The translations under genes and the position numbers were made by a program. Shown here in pieces: positions 7,101 to 13,839 of a DNA stretch of 13,839 nt. Origin of the DNA: Chitinophagaceae bacterium (GTDB taxonomy: Bacteria > Bacteroidota > Bacteroidia > Chitinophagales > Chitinophagaceae). The notes beneath the pieces were generated by a model. The model worked only from the letters and a program-made list of their open reading frames with translations. It was not told the origin of the DNA and did not search any database. The stretch lies in assembly GCA_947461495.1 (NCBI GenBank), contig CANHLV010000017.1, positions 1 through 13,839 of the forward strand, read 5' to 3'. Numbering within the stretch: position 1 is the stretch's first letter; the number at the start of each line of letters is the position of its first letter.

Positions 7101-7661
7101 ATGTCAGACATAAATACAATACTTGAGGACACATCTTCAACCATGAACAAGGCGATATCTCACCTTGAATCAGAACTAACAAAAATCAGAGCCGGAAAAG
7201 CCAGCCCGGGAATGCTTGATGGTATTATGGTGGATTATTACGGGAATCCCACACCTCTAAATCAAGTAGCCAATATTTCCATTTTGGATGCAAGAACCAT
7301 TTCTCTTCAACCTTGGGAAAAATCTATGTTGCAACCCATTGAAAGAGGAATCATGGCTGCCAATATTGGTATCACACCTCAAAATGATGGCGTAAATATC
7401 AGATTGTTTTTACCTCCATTAACAGAAGAAAGAAGAAGAGAACTAGTGAAAAAATGTAATGGTGAAGGCGAAAATGCTAAAATCTCTGTTAGAAACATTC
7501 GCAGAGATGCTATTGAACAAATCAAAAAATTACAAAAAGACGGCACCAGCGAAGACGCCTGTAAAGATGCTGAAAAAGACGTTCAGGATACTACTGATAA
7601 ATTCATTGCTTTGGTAGACAAACATCTGGCCGCAAAAGAAAAAGAAATCATGGCTGTTTAA
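7101..7661 (+). CDS. frr: Ribosome recycling factor
   Basis: A 186-residue protein of standard RRF length. It shows the N-terminal helix with LTKIRAGKASPGMLDGI (about 26-42), the central beta domain with VDYYGNPTPLNQVANISI (about 44-61), and the C-terminal helical bundle with LTEERRRELVKKC and AKISVRNIRRDAIEQIKKL. RRF acts with EF-G to split post-termination ribosomes. The usual upstream partner pyrH is not next to it here. It begins a co-directional run; the next gene starts 60 bp on, with no convincing terminator between, so read-through is possible. Confidence 0.97.
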   Translation: MSDINTILEDTSSTMNKAISHLESELTKIRAGKASPGMLDGIMVDYYGNPTPLNQVANISILDARTISLQPWEKSMLQPIERGIMAANIGITPQNDGVNIRLFLPPLTEERRRELVKKCNGEGENAKISVRNIRRDAIEQIKKLQKDGTSEDACKDAEKDVQDTTDKFIALVDKHLAAKEKEIMAV

Positions 7662-7721
7662 AACAACCAACCTTTTCATTTTTGTTTTGTTGTCTTTCAG
7701 TATTCTTTCAATCTCATCAAT

Positions 7722-8606
7722 ATGCATTCTTCAAGAGAAGAAATTTTTATACTATTTTCCATTCCGTTTTATAGTGTTATTATCGGAATCGAAATGCTGA
7801 TGAGCAATTGGCAGCACAGAAAATATTACTCTCTTAAAAGCACACTTGAAAATGTATTCTTTACACTAAGCAATGCCGGGCTCGACTTGCTTTTCAGGAC
7901 ACTTTTTTATGTAGCCGTATTGATTTGGTGTTACAATCACCATTTCATGAAAATTGAAAATACCTACGCCTATTGGATTTTACTTTTTTTCTTGGAAGAT
8001 CTGGCATTCTATTTTGAACATCGTGTAGATCACTATTGCAGAATATTTTGGGCAGTACATGTAACGCATCATTCTTCAGACGAATACAATTTAACAACAG
8101 GATTCAGGTCTTCGGTATTTCAGCCTGTTTACAGATTTATTTATTTTATCCCAATTGCATTGATGGGCTTTGAGCCGCTGGATATTATTTTCATGTATTC
8201 ACTTACTCAAACCTATGGTATTTTGGTTCATACACAATATGTAAAAAAAATGCCCAGATGGTTTGAAACAGTTTTTGTAAGTCCTTCACATCACAGGGTA
8301 CATCATGCCAGCAATGTAAAATATCTAGATAAAAACATGGGCATGTGTCTAATCATTTGGGATAAATTTTTTGGAACCTTTCAGGAAGAGCTTGATGAAG
8401 AACCAGTGAAATATGGGCTTACCAAACCCATTGAAAAAACCAACAATCCCTTCAGATTGATTTTTCATGAGTGGCAGTCAATCAGCAAAGACATGAAAAA
8501 AAATATTTCCTTTTTCACCAAGTTGAAATATTTATTTATGCCTCCGGGATGGAGCCACGATGGCAGTAGCCAAACGGCAAATGAAATGAGAAAAAAATTG
8601 CTATAA
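7722..8606 (+). CDS. Fatty acid hydroxylase/sterol desaturase family membrane protein
   Basis: A 294-residue integral membrane protein with the complete eight-histidine di-iron pattern of the superfamily: HRVDH at 100-104, HVTHH at 113-117, a lone H170, and HHRVHH at 190-195, followed by the family's NMGMCLIIWDKFFGTF stretch at 205-220. Several hydrophobic segments flank these (about 8-26, 55-72, 83-98, 135-165). Superfamily members use a non-haem di-iron centre and O2 to hydroxylate or desaturate lipids. The substrate is unknown; fatty acids, carotenoids or other membrane lipids are all more plausible than sterols in this phylum. It sits between frr and a GNAT-like gene, 32 bp before the latter. 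The family call is firm; the reaction is inferred. Confidence 0.88.
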   Translation: MHSSREEIFILFSIPFYSVIIGIEMLMSNWQHRKYYSLKSTLENVFFTLSNAGLDLLFRTLFYVAVLIWCYNHHFMKIENTYAYWILLFFLEDLAFYFEHRVDHYCRIFWAVHVTHHSSDEYNLTTGFRSSVFQPVYRFIYFIPIALMGFEPLDIIFMYSLTQTYGILVHTQYVKKMPRWFETVFVSPSHHRVHHASNVKYLDKNMGMCLIIWDKFFGTFQEELDEEPVKYGLTKPIEKTNNPFRLIFHEWQSISKDMKKNISFFTKLKYLFMPPGWSHDGSSQTANEMRKKLL

Positions 8607-8638
8607 CTATTTTTCAATTGCTTATCCATAACATCAAT

Positions 8639-9805
8639 ATGCAAATTATTCCGGTAAACGATAAGGCTTCACATCGCTTATTCATGAGTGTTCCATTAAT
8701 CATTTATAGAAATGATAAACAATGGATTAGGCCATTGGATAAGGATGTGGAAGAAGTGTTTGATGCAAAAAAAAATAAGGCATTCAGATTTGGTAAAATC
8801 CAAAGATGGATATTAAAAAATGAGGAAGGTGAATGGATTGGAAGAATAGCTGCATTTGTCAATAAAAAATATAAAAACAAGGGAGATGAAGGTGCTGCAG
8901 GTGGAATGGGCTTTTTTGAATGTATTAATAATCAAGAGGCTGCAGATTTGCTTTTCAATAATGCCAAACATTGGTTGATTAACGAGGGCATGCAAACCAT
9001 GGATGGCCCGATTAATTTCGGCGAAAGAGACAAATGGTGGGGATTGGTAACGGAAGGTTTTATTGAACCACTTTACGGCATGAATTACAATCCACCTTAT
9101 TACAAAACACTTTTTGAAAACTACGGATTCAAATGTTTTTATGAGCAGATTTGTGTGGGCATGAATGTTAAAAAACCATTACAACAAAAAATTTGGGAAC
9201 GACATGATATCGTGGAAAAAGATCCTGCTTTTTCGGCAAGGTTTTTAAAAAAATCTCAACTTGTAGCTTATGCAGCTGATTTTACTGAAGTGTATAACAA
9301 AGCATGGGCGGGTCATGGTGGATTAAAACAATTGACTATTGAACAGGTGGTGATCATGTTTAAAAAAATGAAACCTGTTATGGACGAAAAAATTTTGTGG
9401 TTTGCTTATTATAATGAAACGCCTATTGCGATTTTCATCAACCTGCCTGATTTGAACCAATGGTTTAAACACCTAAATGGAAAATTTGGTTTGTTACACA
9501 AATTATATTTTCTGATGTTAAAATCATTTAAGCCGAATAAAAAATTCACAGGACTGGTTTTTGGAATAGTTCCCGAATTTCAGGGAAAAGGTGTGGATGC
9601 TTACATCATTGCAGAATCTGCAAAAGTTTTACAGTCAAATAAGGTTCATTATACTGATTATGAAATGCAGTGGATTGGAGATTTCAATCCCAAAATGCTG
9701 AATATTGCTCAAAATTTAGGAGAAGTATATACTTCGAGAAAATTGGCTACCTACAGGTATATGTTCGACCAAACGATTCCATTTAAAAGACATCCGATTT
9801 TGTAA
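8639..9805 (+). CDS. GNAT-like acyltransferase of unknown substrate
   Basis: A 388-residue protein from the ATG at 8639. A TTG 21 bp upstream in frame would add seven residues, but the ATG start, MQIIPVND, looks natural. The C-terminal half carries a GNAT-like motif A, GIVPEFQGKGVDAY, with Q315-G-K-G318, where GNAT proteins bind the acyl-CoA pyrophosphate. The N-terminal part contains WIGRIAAFVNKKYKNK and FFECINNQEAADLLFNNA, which look like another GNAT-style strand-helix segment. The length suits a two-lobed GNAT. I recall proteins of this type as common, uncharacterised members in Bacteroidota. The substrate cannot be named. It may share a transcript with the upstream desaturase-family gene. 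An A9 run at 8767-8775 is in frame. Confidence 0.65.
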   Translation: MQIIPVNDKASHRLFMSVPLIIYRNDKQWIRPLDKDVEEVFDAKKNKAFRFGKIQRWILKNEEGEWIGRIAAFVNKKYKNKGDEGAAGGMGFFECINNQEAADLLFNNAKHWLINEGMQTMDGPINFGERDKWWGLVTEGFIEPLYGMNYNPPYYKTLFENYGFKCFYEQICVGMNVKKPLQQKIWERHDIVEKDPAFSARFLKKSQLVAYAADFTEVYNKAWAGHGGLKQLTIEQVVIMFKKMKPVMDEKILWFAYYNETPIAIFINLPDLNQWFKHLNGKFGLLHKLYFLMLKSFKPNKKFTGLVFGIVPEFQGKGVDAYIIAESAKVLQSNKVHYTDYEMQWIGDFNPKMLNIAQNLGEVYTSRKLATYRYMFDQTIPFKRHPIL

Positions 9806-9824
9806 ATGTGATGATTTAAAGGAT

Positions 9825-9832
9825 TAAATTTG
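9825..9832 (+). promoter_or_regulatory. Possible -7 element for dnaX
   Basis: TAAATTTG matches TAnnTTTG, 31 bp before the dnaX start at 9864. A TTTG at 9799-9802 precedes it with a 22-base spacer, slightly long for the consensus and overlapping the end of the upstream gene. The element lies in an AT-rich stretch resembling other intergenic fragments in the window, so a chance match is possible. Confidence 0.35.
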
Positions 9833-9863
9833 ATTCCCGAATTTTTAAGCCCGGATTTTTATT

Positions 9864-11663
9864 ATGGATAAATTTATTGTTTCAGCCAGAAAATACAGAC
9901 CTCAGAATTTCAATACAGTTATCGGGCAATCGCATATTACCACTACATTAAAAAATGCAATTAACAACAATCAATTGGCTCATGCATTTTTGTTTTGCGG
10001 ACCAAGGGGTGTGGGTAAAACAACCTGTGCCAGAATTTTGGCCAAAACCATCAATTGCGAAAACAGAGATAAAGATGGTGAAGCCTGTAATAAATGTAAT
10101 AGCTGCGATTCTTTTGACCATGGTTCATCATTCAATATTTTCGAACTAGATGCCGCTAGTAATAATGGGGTCGATGGTATGAGGGAGCTTACAGAACAAG
10201 TGAGATTTGCTCCGCAGGCAGGAAAATATAAAGTATATATCATTGATGAGGTTCACATGCTGACAACACAGGCATTCAACGCATTTTTGAAAACGCTAGA
10301 AGAGCCACCCCCCTACGCCATTTTCATTCTGGCTACCACAGAAAAACACAAGATACTACCGACTATCCTTAGCCGCTGTCAGATATTTGATTTCAAAAGA
10401 ATCACAGCTCAGGACACCGTTGAACATCTTGAAGAGATTTGTAAAAAAGAAAATATCACAGCAGAGAAATCTGCGCTGCATGTGATTGCTACAAAAAGCG
10501 AAGGTTGTTTGAGAGATGCTTTGAGTATATTGGATAAAATAGTAAGTTTCACAGGAGGAAAAATAACTTACACAAATACATTAGAAAATCTGAATATACT
10601 GGATGAAGATTATTTTTTCAGATTATTAGAGCAATTGACACAACAACAACTTTCAGATGCACTGTTGCTCTATGATGAAATTAACCAAAAAGGATTTGAT
10701 GGTGATATTTTACTGGAAGGATTTGCTGAATTCATCAGAAACCTATTAGTAAGCAAAGATGCGAAAGCAGTTAAATTACTTGAGGTAGCTGAAGATTTCA
10801 AACCAAGGTATATTTCGAGTGCAACAAATACAGATACTGGTTGGCTTATTGCTTCGTTAAACCTCATTTCAGAGGCCGCTATTCAATATAAACAAGCACG
10901 CAATAAAAAATTACATGTTGAACTTTTACTCATTAAATTGGCATTTCTGAGTCAAGCTATTCAAATCAGCAGTGAAAATGACAACATCACTAAAAAAAAA
11001 ACAACTGATCAAGTAAAATCTATTGCCTTTAGATCTCTGCCCACATATACATTACAGAAAGAAAAAAAATCAACAGATTCTTTTGCCGGTAAAAAACAAA
11101 GCGACATTAAGCCTGCAAACAAAGCCATTTTGGAAGTCCAAGAAGCCGTTTCTGAGTTAAAGAAGAATCCTGCAGTTGTAAAAACAGCAACCACATCAAA
11201 TGAATTGCCAAAAGTGAAATTAAGTTCATTAACTAAGTTACAGGAGCAAATTGCACAGCAAAATAACTTGAATAATCTTTCAAAAGTTTTGACCGAAGAG
11301 ACACTTAACACTGCATGGAATCAATACATCGAAAAAATGACAGCTGAAAATAACCATACCAAGGTTACAAACTTCAAAATGTCTACCATACAGGTTACTG
11401 ATGAAAATAATTTTGAAATCATAACAGATAACAATATTCAACACAGATTTATAGAATCGGAAAGATCGGGACTGATTACTTACATGCAGCAGTATTTTAA
11501 CAATAACCAGTTGAAATATAAAATAACCGTTATCGAAAAACCTGTTGTAGTTGATAATGGTCCCAAGACGATAAGTGCCAAAGAGCATTATCAATTATTG
11601 ACTGAACAGTACCCTATTATCATAGAACTTAAAGAAAAATTAAAATTAGACCTCGAATATTAA
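9864..11663 (+). CDS. dnaX: DNA polymerase III subunits gamma/tau (clamp loader)
   Basis: A 599-residue DnaX. Domains I-II hold Walker A GPRGVGKTT at 46-54, the four-cysteine zinc module C65, C75, C78 and C81, Walker B DEVH at 128-131, the sensor 1 region ATTE at 157-160, and the arginine finger in SRC at 170-172. Domain III (about 240-368) is the oligomerisation collar. From about 370 a Lys/Asn/Thr-rich linker leads to a C-terminal tau-specific region with a small folded segment (about 480-560) unlike E. coli tau. DnaX loads the sliding clamp and, as tau, ties polymerase cores to the helicase. A run of ten A at codons 377-380 lies exactly at the collar/linker boundary, and both other frames stop within 17 bases, so a short gamma of about 381-383 residues could arise by slippage. 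A second run (A8, 11062-11069) follows in the linker. Confidence 0.96.
   Translation: MDKFIVSARKYRPQNFNTVIGQSHITTTLKNAINNNQLAHAFLFCGPRGVGKTTCARILAKTINCENRDKDGEACNKCNSCDSFDHGSSFNIFELDAASNNGVDGMRELTEQVRFAPQAGKYKVYIIDEVHMLTTQAFNAFLKTLEEPPPYAIFILATTEKHKILPTILSRCQIFDFKRITAQDTVEHLEEICKKENITAEKSALHVIATKSEGCLRDALSILDKIVSFTGGKITYTNTLENLNILDEDYFFRLLEQLTQQQLSDALLLYDEINQKGFDGDILLEGFAEFIRNLLVSKDAKAVKLLEVAEDFKPRYISSATNTDTGWLIASLNLISEAAIQYKQARNKKLHVELLLIKLAFLSQAIQISSENDNITKKKTTDQVKSIAFRSLPTYTLQKEKKSTDSFAGKKQSDIKPANKAILEVQEAVSELKKNPAVVKTATTSNELPKVKLSSLTKLQEQIAQQNNLNNLSKVLTEETLNTAWNQYIEKMTAENNHTKVTNFKMSTIQVTDENNFEIITDNNIQHRFIESERSGLITYMQQYFNNNQLKYKITVIEKPVVVDNGPKTISAKEHYQLLTEQYPIIIELKEKLKLDLEY
10992..11008 (+). 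promoter_or_regulatory. Candidate slippage site for gamma production within dnaX
   Basis: Ten consecutive A (10992-11001) encode codons 377-379 plus the first base of 380. If one A is gained (or the ribosome slips -1), the reading becomes AAC AAC TGA, stopping at 11006-11008 after 381 residues. If one A is lost (+1), it becomes CAA CTG ATC AAG TAA, stopping after 383 residues. This is the longest homopolymer I found in the window. Use of the site is inference. Confidence 0.45.
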
Positions 11664-11734
11664 ACGAAAACAAAGGAATTTTCAACAGAATTCGTAAGCT
11701 TTCAAAATCCGCTGAAATTTTCCCTTTTTTGCAT

Positions 11735-11742
11735 TAATTTCG
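11735..11742 (+). promoter_or_regulatory. Weak -7 element for the E2 gene
   Basis: TAATTTCG matches TAnnTTTG at all but one base and lies 26 bp before the start at 11769. No TTTG -33 element is visible. The 105-bp spacer after dnaX is AT-rich and contains no convincing terminator, so read-through from dnaX is also possible. Confidence 0.3.
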
Positions 11743-11768
11743 GGCCTCAAAAGAAAAAAAATAAAAAT

Positions 11769-13004
11769 ATGGCAGAGGTAATCAGAATGCCCAGACTGAG
11801 TGATACGATGACAGAAGGGAAAATTGTGTCTTGGAATAAGAAAGTAGGTGATAAAATTAAACCAGGAGATGTATTGGCTGAGGTTGAAACAGACAAAGCC
11901 ACCATGGAACTGGAAAGTTATAATGAAGGTGTGTTACTTCATATTGGAGTGGCTGCCGGCAACGCAGTAGTAGTAGAAGGCATATTGGCTGTAATAGGGA
12001 AAGAAGGAGAAGAATTTCAGTCTTTGTTGAATGACGCTCCCACTGCACCTGCTAAACAAGATTCATCTGCTTCAACTCCGGCTGCTGAAACACCAACACT
12101 GGCTCCTGTTGTGGCGGCTCCAGTTGCCAATGGAGATGACAGAATAAAAGCTTCGCCTTTAGCCAAAAAAATTGCTGCTGAAAAAGGAATTGACATTGCA
12201 GCTCTGATGGGCAGTGGTGATGGTGGCAGAATCGTAAAAAAAGATGTTGATCAATATACTCCTTCACCAAGCACTCCAAAAGCTGCTGCTCCTGCGGCAA
12301 TGCCATTCATGCCTGCCGGTACAGAGGGATTTACAGATATTCCATTGACTTCCATGCGCAAAACCATTGCTCGCAGATTAAGTGAAAGCATGTTTGGTGC
12401 TCCTCACTTTTACTTGAACATGGAAATCAATATGGACAATGCGATGGCAGCAAGAACAGCAATCAACGAAGTGAGTCCGGTAAAGGTTTCATTCAATGAT
12501 ATGATCATCAAAGCCTGTGCATCAGCCTTACGTCAACATCCTGATGTAAATAGTAGCTGGATGGGAGATTATATCCGTCAGAACCATCATATACATATTG
12601 GTTCTGCGGTAGCTATGCCTGATGGATTGATTGTTCCTGTTATCAAATTTGCGGACCAAAAATCTTTGTCACAAATTGCTGCAGAAACAAAGAGTCTGTA
12701 CGCAAAGGCAAAAGATAAAAAAATACAACCTGCGGAATTTACGGGTAACACATTTACCATTTCAAATTTAGGCATGATGGATGTTGAAGAATTTACAGCT
12801 ATCATCAACCCACCAGACAGTTGTATTTTAGCAGTTGGTCGTATCAAAGAAATTGTAGTTAAAAAGGGTGACAAATTTGATGTAACCAATGTGATGAAAG
12901 TAACTTTAAGTTGCGATCACAGAAGTGTGGACGGCGCTGTAGGAGCAAGCTTCCTTCAAACCTTGAAAAAATACATTGAGAATCCAGTGACGATGTTGGT
13001 TTAA
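11769..13004 (+). CDS. Dihydrolipoamide acetyltransferase, E2 of the pyruvate dehydrogenase-type complex
   Basis: A 411-residue E2 with the standard three modules. A single lipoyl domain (about 1-80) has the modified lysine K43 in ETDKATM. An Ala/Pro/Thr-rich linker leads to the peripheral-subunit-binding domain (about 126-163, KASPLAKKIAAEKGIDIAAL then GGRIVKKDV), a second Ala/Pro-rich linker, and the catalytic core (about 188-411) ending in DHRSVDG at 383-389, with catalytic H384 and D388. E2 forms the core of the complex and passes the acetyl group from lipoate to CoA. The MPRLSDTMTEGKIVSW opening is typical of pyruvate dehydrogenase E2, so acetyl transfer is most likely, though a branched-chain or oxoglutarate E2 cannot be fully excluded. 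Genes for E1 and E3 are not adjacent. The stop codon runs straight into a G-rich motif at 13005. Confidence 0.92.
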   Translation: MAEVIRMPRLSDTMTEGKIVSWNKKVGDKIKPGDVLAEVETDKATMELESYNEGVLLHIGVAAGNAVVVEGILAVIGKEGEEFQSLLNDAPTAPAKQDSSASTPAAETPTLAPVVAAPVANGDDRIKASPLAKKIAAEKGIDIAALMGSGDGGRIVKKDVDQYTPSPSTPKAAAPAAMPFMPAGTEGFTDIPLTSMRKTIARRLSESMFGAPHFYLNMEINMDNAMAARTAINEVSPVKVSFNDMIIKACASALRQHPDVNSSWMGDYIRQNHHIHIGSAVAMPDGLIVPVIKFADQKSLSQIAAETKSLYAKAKDKKIQPAEFTGNTFTISNLGMMDVEEFTAIINPPDSCILAVGRIKEIVVKKGDKFDVTNVMKVTLSCDHRSVDGAVGASFLQTLKKYIENPVTMLV

Positions 13005-13025
13005 AAGCCACCAAAGGGGAAATTT
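13005..13025 (+). repeat. G-rich motif abutting the E2 stop codon
   Basis: Directly after TAA comes AAGCCACCAAAGGGGAAATT, followed by further G4 runs to about 13040. It shares AAGCC and CCAAAGGGG with the motif that abuts the exporter stop codon at 1303, on the coding strand in both cases. This copy lacks the full 5-bp stem, and no terminator is evident. Confidence 0.4.
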
Positions 13026-13088
13026 TTTGGGGTTTGGGGTTCGGTTTAATGGTTTAATTCGATATGTTGTTTTGTGTTGGCTATAGCT

Positions 13089-13169
13089 TATCCAATATAT
13101 CCAGCATATCCAGCATATCCAGCATATCCAGCATATCCAGCATATCTAGCCTATCCAGCATATCCAGCA
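13089..13169 (+). repeat. Nine-copy 9-bp tandem repeat (TATCCAGCA) upstream of the DCC gene
   Basis: Nine head-to-tail 9-bp units. Seven are exact TATCCAGCA (units 2-6, 8 and 9). Unit 1 is TATCCAATA and unit 7 is TATCTAGCC. The array ends 8 bp before the DCC gene's ATG at 13178 and fills much of the spacer after the E2 gene. It is open in the DCC reading frame, where it would encode (Ile-Ser-Ser)n from an ATG at 13064. The unit length is a multiple of three, so copy-number changes keep the frame. Confidence 0.9.
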
Positions 13170-13177
13170 TCAAACTC

Positions 13178-13552
13178 ATGACCAATTCCCCTTTAATATT
13201 ATACGACGGCATTTGCAATCTTTGTAATCATTCCATTCGGTTTGTAATCAAAAATGACAAAAAAGGTATTTTTAAATTCGCATCATTACAAAGTGAAAAA
13301 GGTAAAAATGTTTTAATTGAGCATCGCCTTAATGAAAAAAATTTCACTTCATTTATACTGATTGAAAATGGGAAATTATTTTTCAGATCAACGGCAGCAT
13401 TAAAAGTTGTAAAGAAGCTGAACGGACCTATAAGATTGCTATACATCTTTATCCTCATTCCTGCTTTTATGAGAAATATAATTTATGATGTCATTGCTAA
13501 AAACAGGTATAAATGGTTTGGAAAAACCGAGAACTGTGAAATACCAAATTAA
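13178..13552 (+). CDS. DCC-family thiol-disulfide oxidoreductase (DUF393)
   Basis: A 124-residue protein from the ATG at 13178. It shows the family's N-terminal signature, LILYDGICNLCNHSIRF, with the CxxC pair C13-C16 and D10 before it, a middle beta-strand segment, and the family's ending NRYKWFGKTENC. DCC proteins are thioredoxin-like and presumed redox-active, but their substrates are not established. The ATG at 13064 in the same frame would add 38 residues of (Ile-Ser-Ser) repeat. I prefer 13178 because family similarity begins there and the extension is only the tandem DNA repeat. A hydrophobic stretch (IRLLYIFILIPAFM) near residues 86-99 could touch the membrane. The gene is convergent with the amidohydrolase across 48 bp. 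Confidence 0.88.
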   Translation: MTNSPLILYDGICNLCNHSIRFVIKNDKKGIFKFASLQSEKGKNVLIEHRLNEKNFTSFILIENGKLFFRSTAALKVVKKLNGPIRLLYIFILIPAFMRNIIYDVIAKNRYKWFGKTENCEIPN

Positions 13553-13561
13553 ACACAGATT

Positions 13562-13577
13562 TTGTTTTGCAAAACAA
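13562..13577. other. 16-bp perfect palindrome between convergent genes
   Basis: TTGTTTTGCAAAACAA reads the same on both strands and sits in the 48-bp gap between the DCC gene and the amidohydrolase. It could be a weak bidirectional stop signal, but the stem is all A/T apart from one G-C pair and has no proper T run. It could equally be a protein-binding site or chance. Confidence 0.3.
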
Positions 13578-13600
13578 TTAAAAGTAAAAATACTTTATGA

Positions 13601-13839
13601 TCAGATTGATATTACACCGCAATTCAAATCCTCTTTAATCAACACCACACCCGGCCTTTTCCCTTTTTCAAAACTGCCATACACATCATCTATCTTCAAA
13701 GCCCTGGCGCCATTGCAGGTAGCCCATTTCAGCATTTCGATAAAAGAAATATGAGGAAAATGCTGTTGCAATAATTTGATTTCTGCCATGATACTCAACT
13801 GATCATTTGAAGCCAAACTATCAGTTCCCAAAACTAAAT
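13601..13839 (-). CDS. Amidohydrolase family protein, C-terminal end (cut by window edge)
   Basis: Only about the last 78 residues are visible; the gene continues beyond 13839. The fragment opens with LVLGTDSLASNDQLS, whose GTDS aspartate is the usual metal-binding/catalytic Asp of the amidohydrolase superfamily. It continues with the family's C-terminal features: MLKWATCNGARALKI, where the enzyme's last helix packs, and GSFEKGKRPGVVLI, the small beta-sandwich return. This pattern fits the deaminase/chlorohydrolase branch (cytosine deaminase, S-adenosylhomocysteine or aminofutalosine deaminase types). The substrate cannot be decided without the N-terminal HxH region. The stop is TGA at 13603-13601. 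It is convergent with the DCC gene. Confidence 0.85.
   Translation of the reverse strand, partial: LVLGTDSLASNDQLSIMAEIKLLQQHFPHISFIEMLKWATCNGARALKIDDVYGSFEKGKRPGVVLIKEDLNCGVISI

Noticed and set aside
7662..7721. Possible terminator after frr formed by AACAAC and GTTGT segments
   Set aside because: Pairing is only about five A/T-rich base pairs with a large loop, too weak to call.
8618..8638. TTG start extending the GNAT-like protein by seven residues
   Set aside because: An ATG follows 21 bp later with a natural N-terminus, and the extra residues have no recognisable function.
8767..8775. A9 run in the GNAT-like gene as a phase-variable or slippage site
   Set aside because: It is in frame, early in the gene, and a short product there would have no evident use; A8-A9 and T9 runs are frequent in this AT-rich DNA.
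11009..11311. 100-codon open frame antisense to dnaX
   Set aside because: No recognisable motifs and a composition that mirrors the Lys/Ser-rich dnaX linker on the other strand; treated as a shadow.
11664..11734. Possible terminator after dnaX (AATTTTCA with TGAAATTT before CCCTTTTTT)
   Set aside because: The arms are imperfect and far apart; only the T run is terminator-like.
12587..12889. 100-codon open frame antisense to the E2 catalytic core
   Set aside because: It lies wholly over strongly conserved E2 coding sequence and resembles no known protein.
13089..13169. CRISPR-like array
   Set aside because: The units are 9 bp and directly abutting, with no spacers; it is a simple tandem repeat.
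13485..13754. 89-codon plus-strand frame overlapping the DCC end and the amidohydrolase
   Set aside because: It overlaps two recognisable genes and has no family features of its own.

Overview
The window looks like chromosomal DNA of a Bacteroidota bacterium, probably a Chitinophagaceae- or Sphingobacteriales-type member. The evidence is indirect but consistent. The DNA is AT-rich (by eye about 35-37% GC). Start codons generally lack Shine-Dalgarno sequences. TAnnTTTG-type -7 elements precede several genes, with one full TTTG-N19-TAnnTTTG promoter at 5658-5688. The gene types also fit the phylum: a DksA/TraR-like protein without its zinc cysteines, a split transketolase, an orphan PDH-type E2, and a DnaX with a long non-proteobacterial C-terminus. 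Everything visible is ordinary vegetative gene content. I see no phage, insertion sequence, CRISPR array, rRNA or tRNA.

Layout, left to right. (1) 46-1095: a DksA/TraR-like protein with a very long Ala/Lys/Pro tail, closed by a strong terminator at 1154-1185. (2) 1303-3111, minus strand: an MsbA-type lipid exporter. It is divergent from (3) rbfA (3168-3545) and a LolC/LolE-type permease (3553-4773), which form a tight pair. (4) 4799-5632, minus strand: the N-terminal subunit of a split transketolase. A 250-bp AT-rich spacer carrying promoters for both directions separates it from (5) a WecA/TagO-type glycosyl-1-phosphate transferase (5883-7016). (6) A co-directional run follows: frr (7101-7661), a fatty acid hydroxylase/sterol desaturase family membrane protein (7722-8606), a GNAT-like protein (8639-9805), dnaX (9864-11663), the pyruvate dehydrogenase-type E2 (11769-13004) and a DCC-family thiol oxidoreductase (13178-13552). 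(7) At the right edge, on the minus strand, lies the C-terminal end of an amidohydrolase (13601-13839, cut by the window).

Functionally this is a housekeeping mixture: ribosome maturation and recycling (rbfA, frr), replication (dnaX), central carbon metabolism (transketolase half, E2) and envelope biogenesis (MsbA-like, Lol-like, WecA-like). No single pathway links all of them.

The most interesting signal is inside dnaX. A run of ten A residues at 10992-11001 falls just after the end of the clamp-loader domains, and both alternative frames stop within 17 bases. That is the arrangement expected if slippage makes a short gamma form. Other points worth a look are the histone-H1-like tail on the DksA-like protein, a nine-copy 9-bp tandem repeat just upstream of the DCC gene, and a related G/C-rich motif that directly abuts the stop codons of two unrelated genes.
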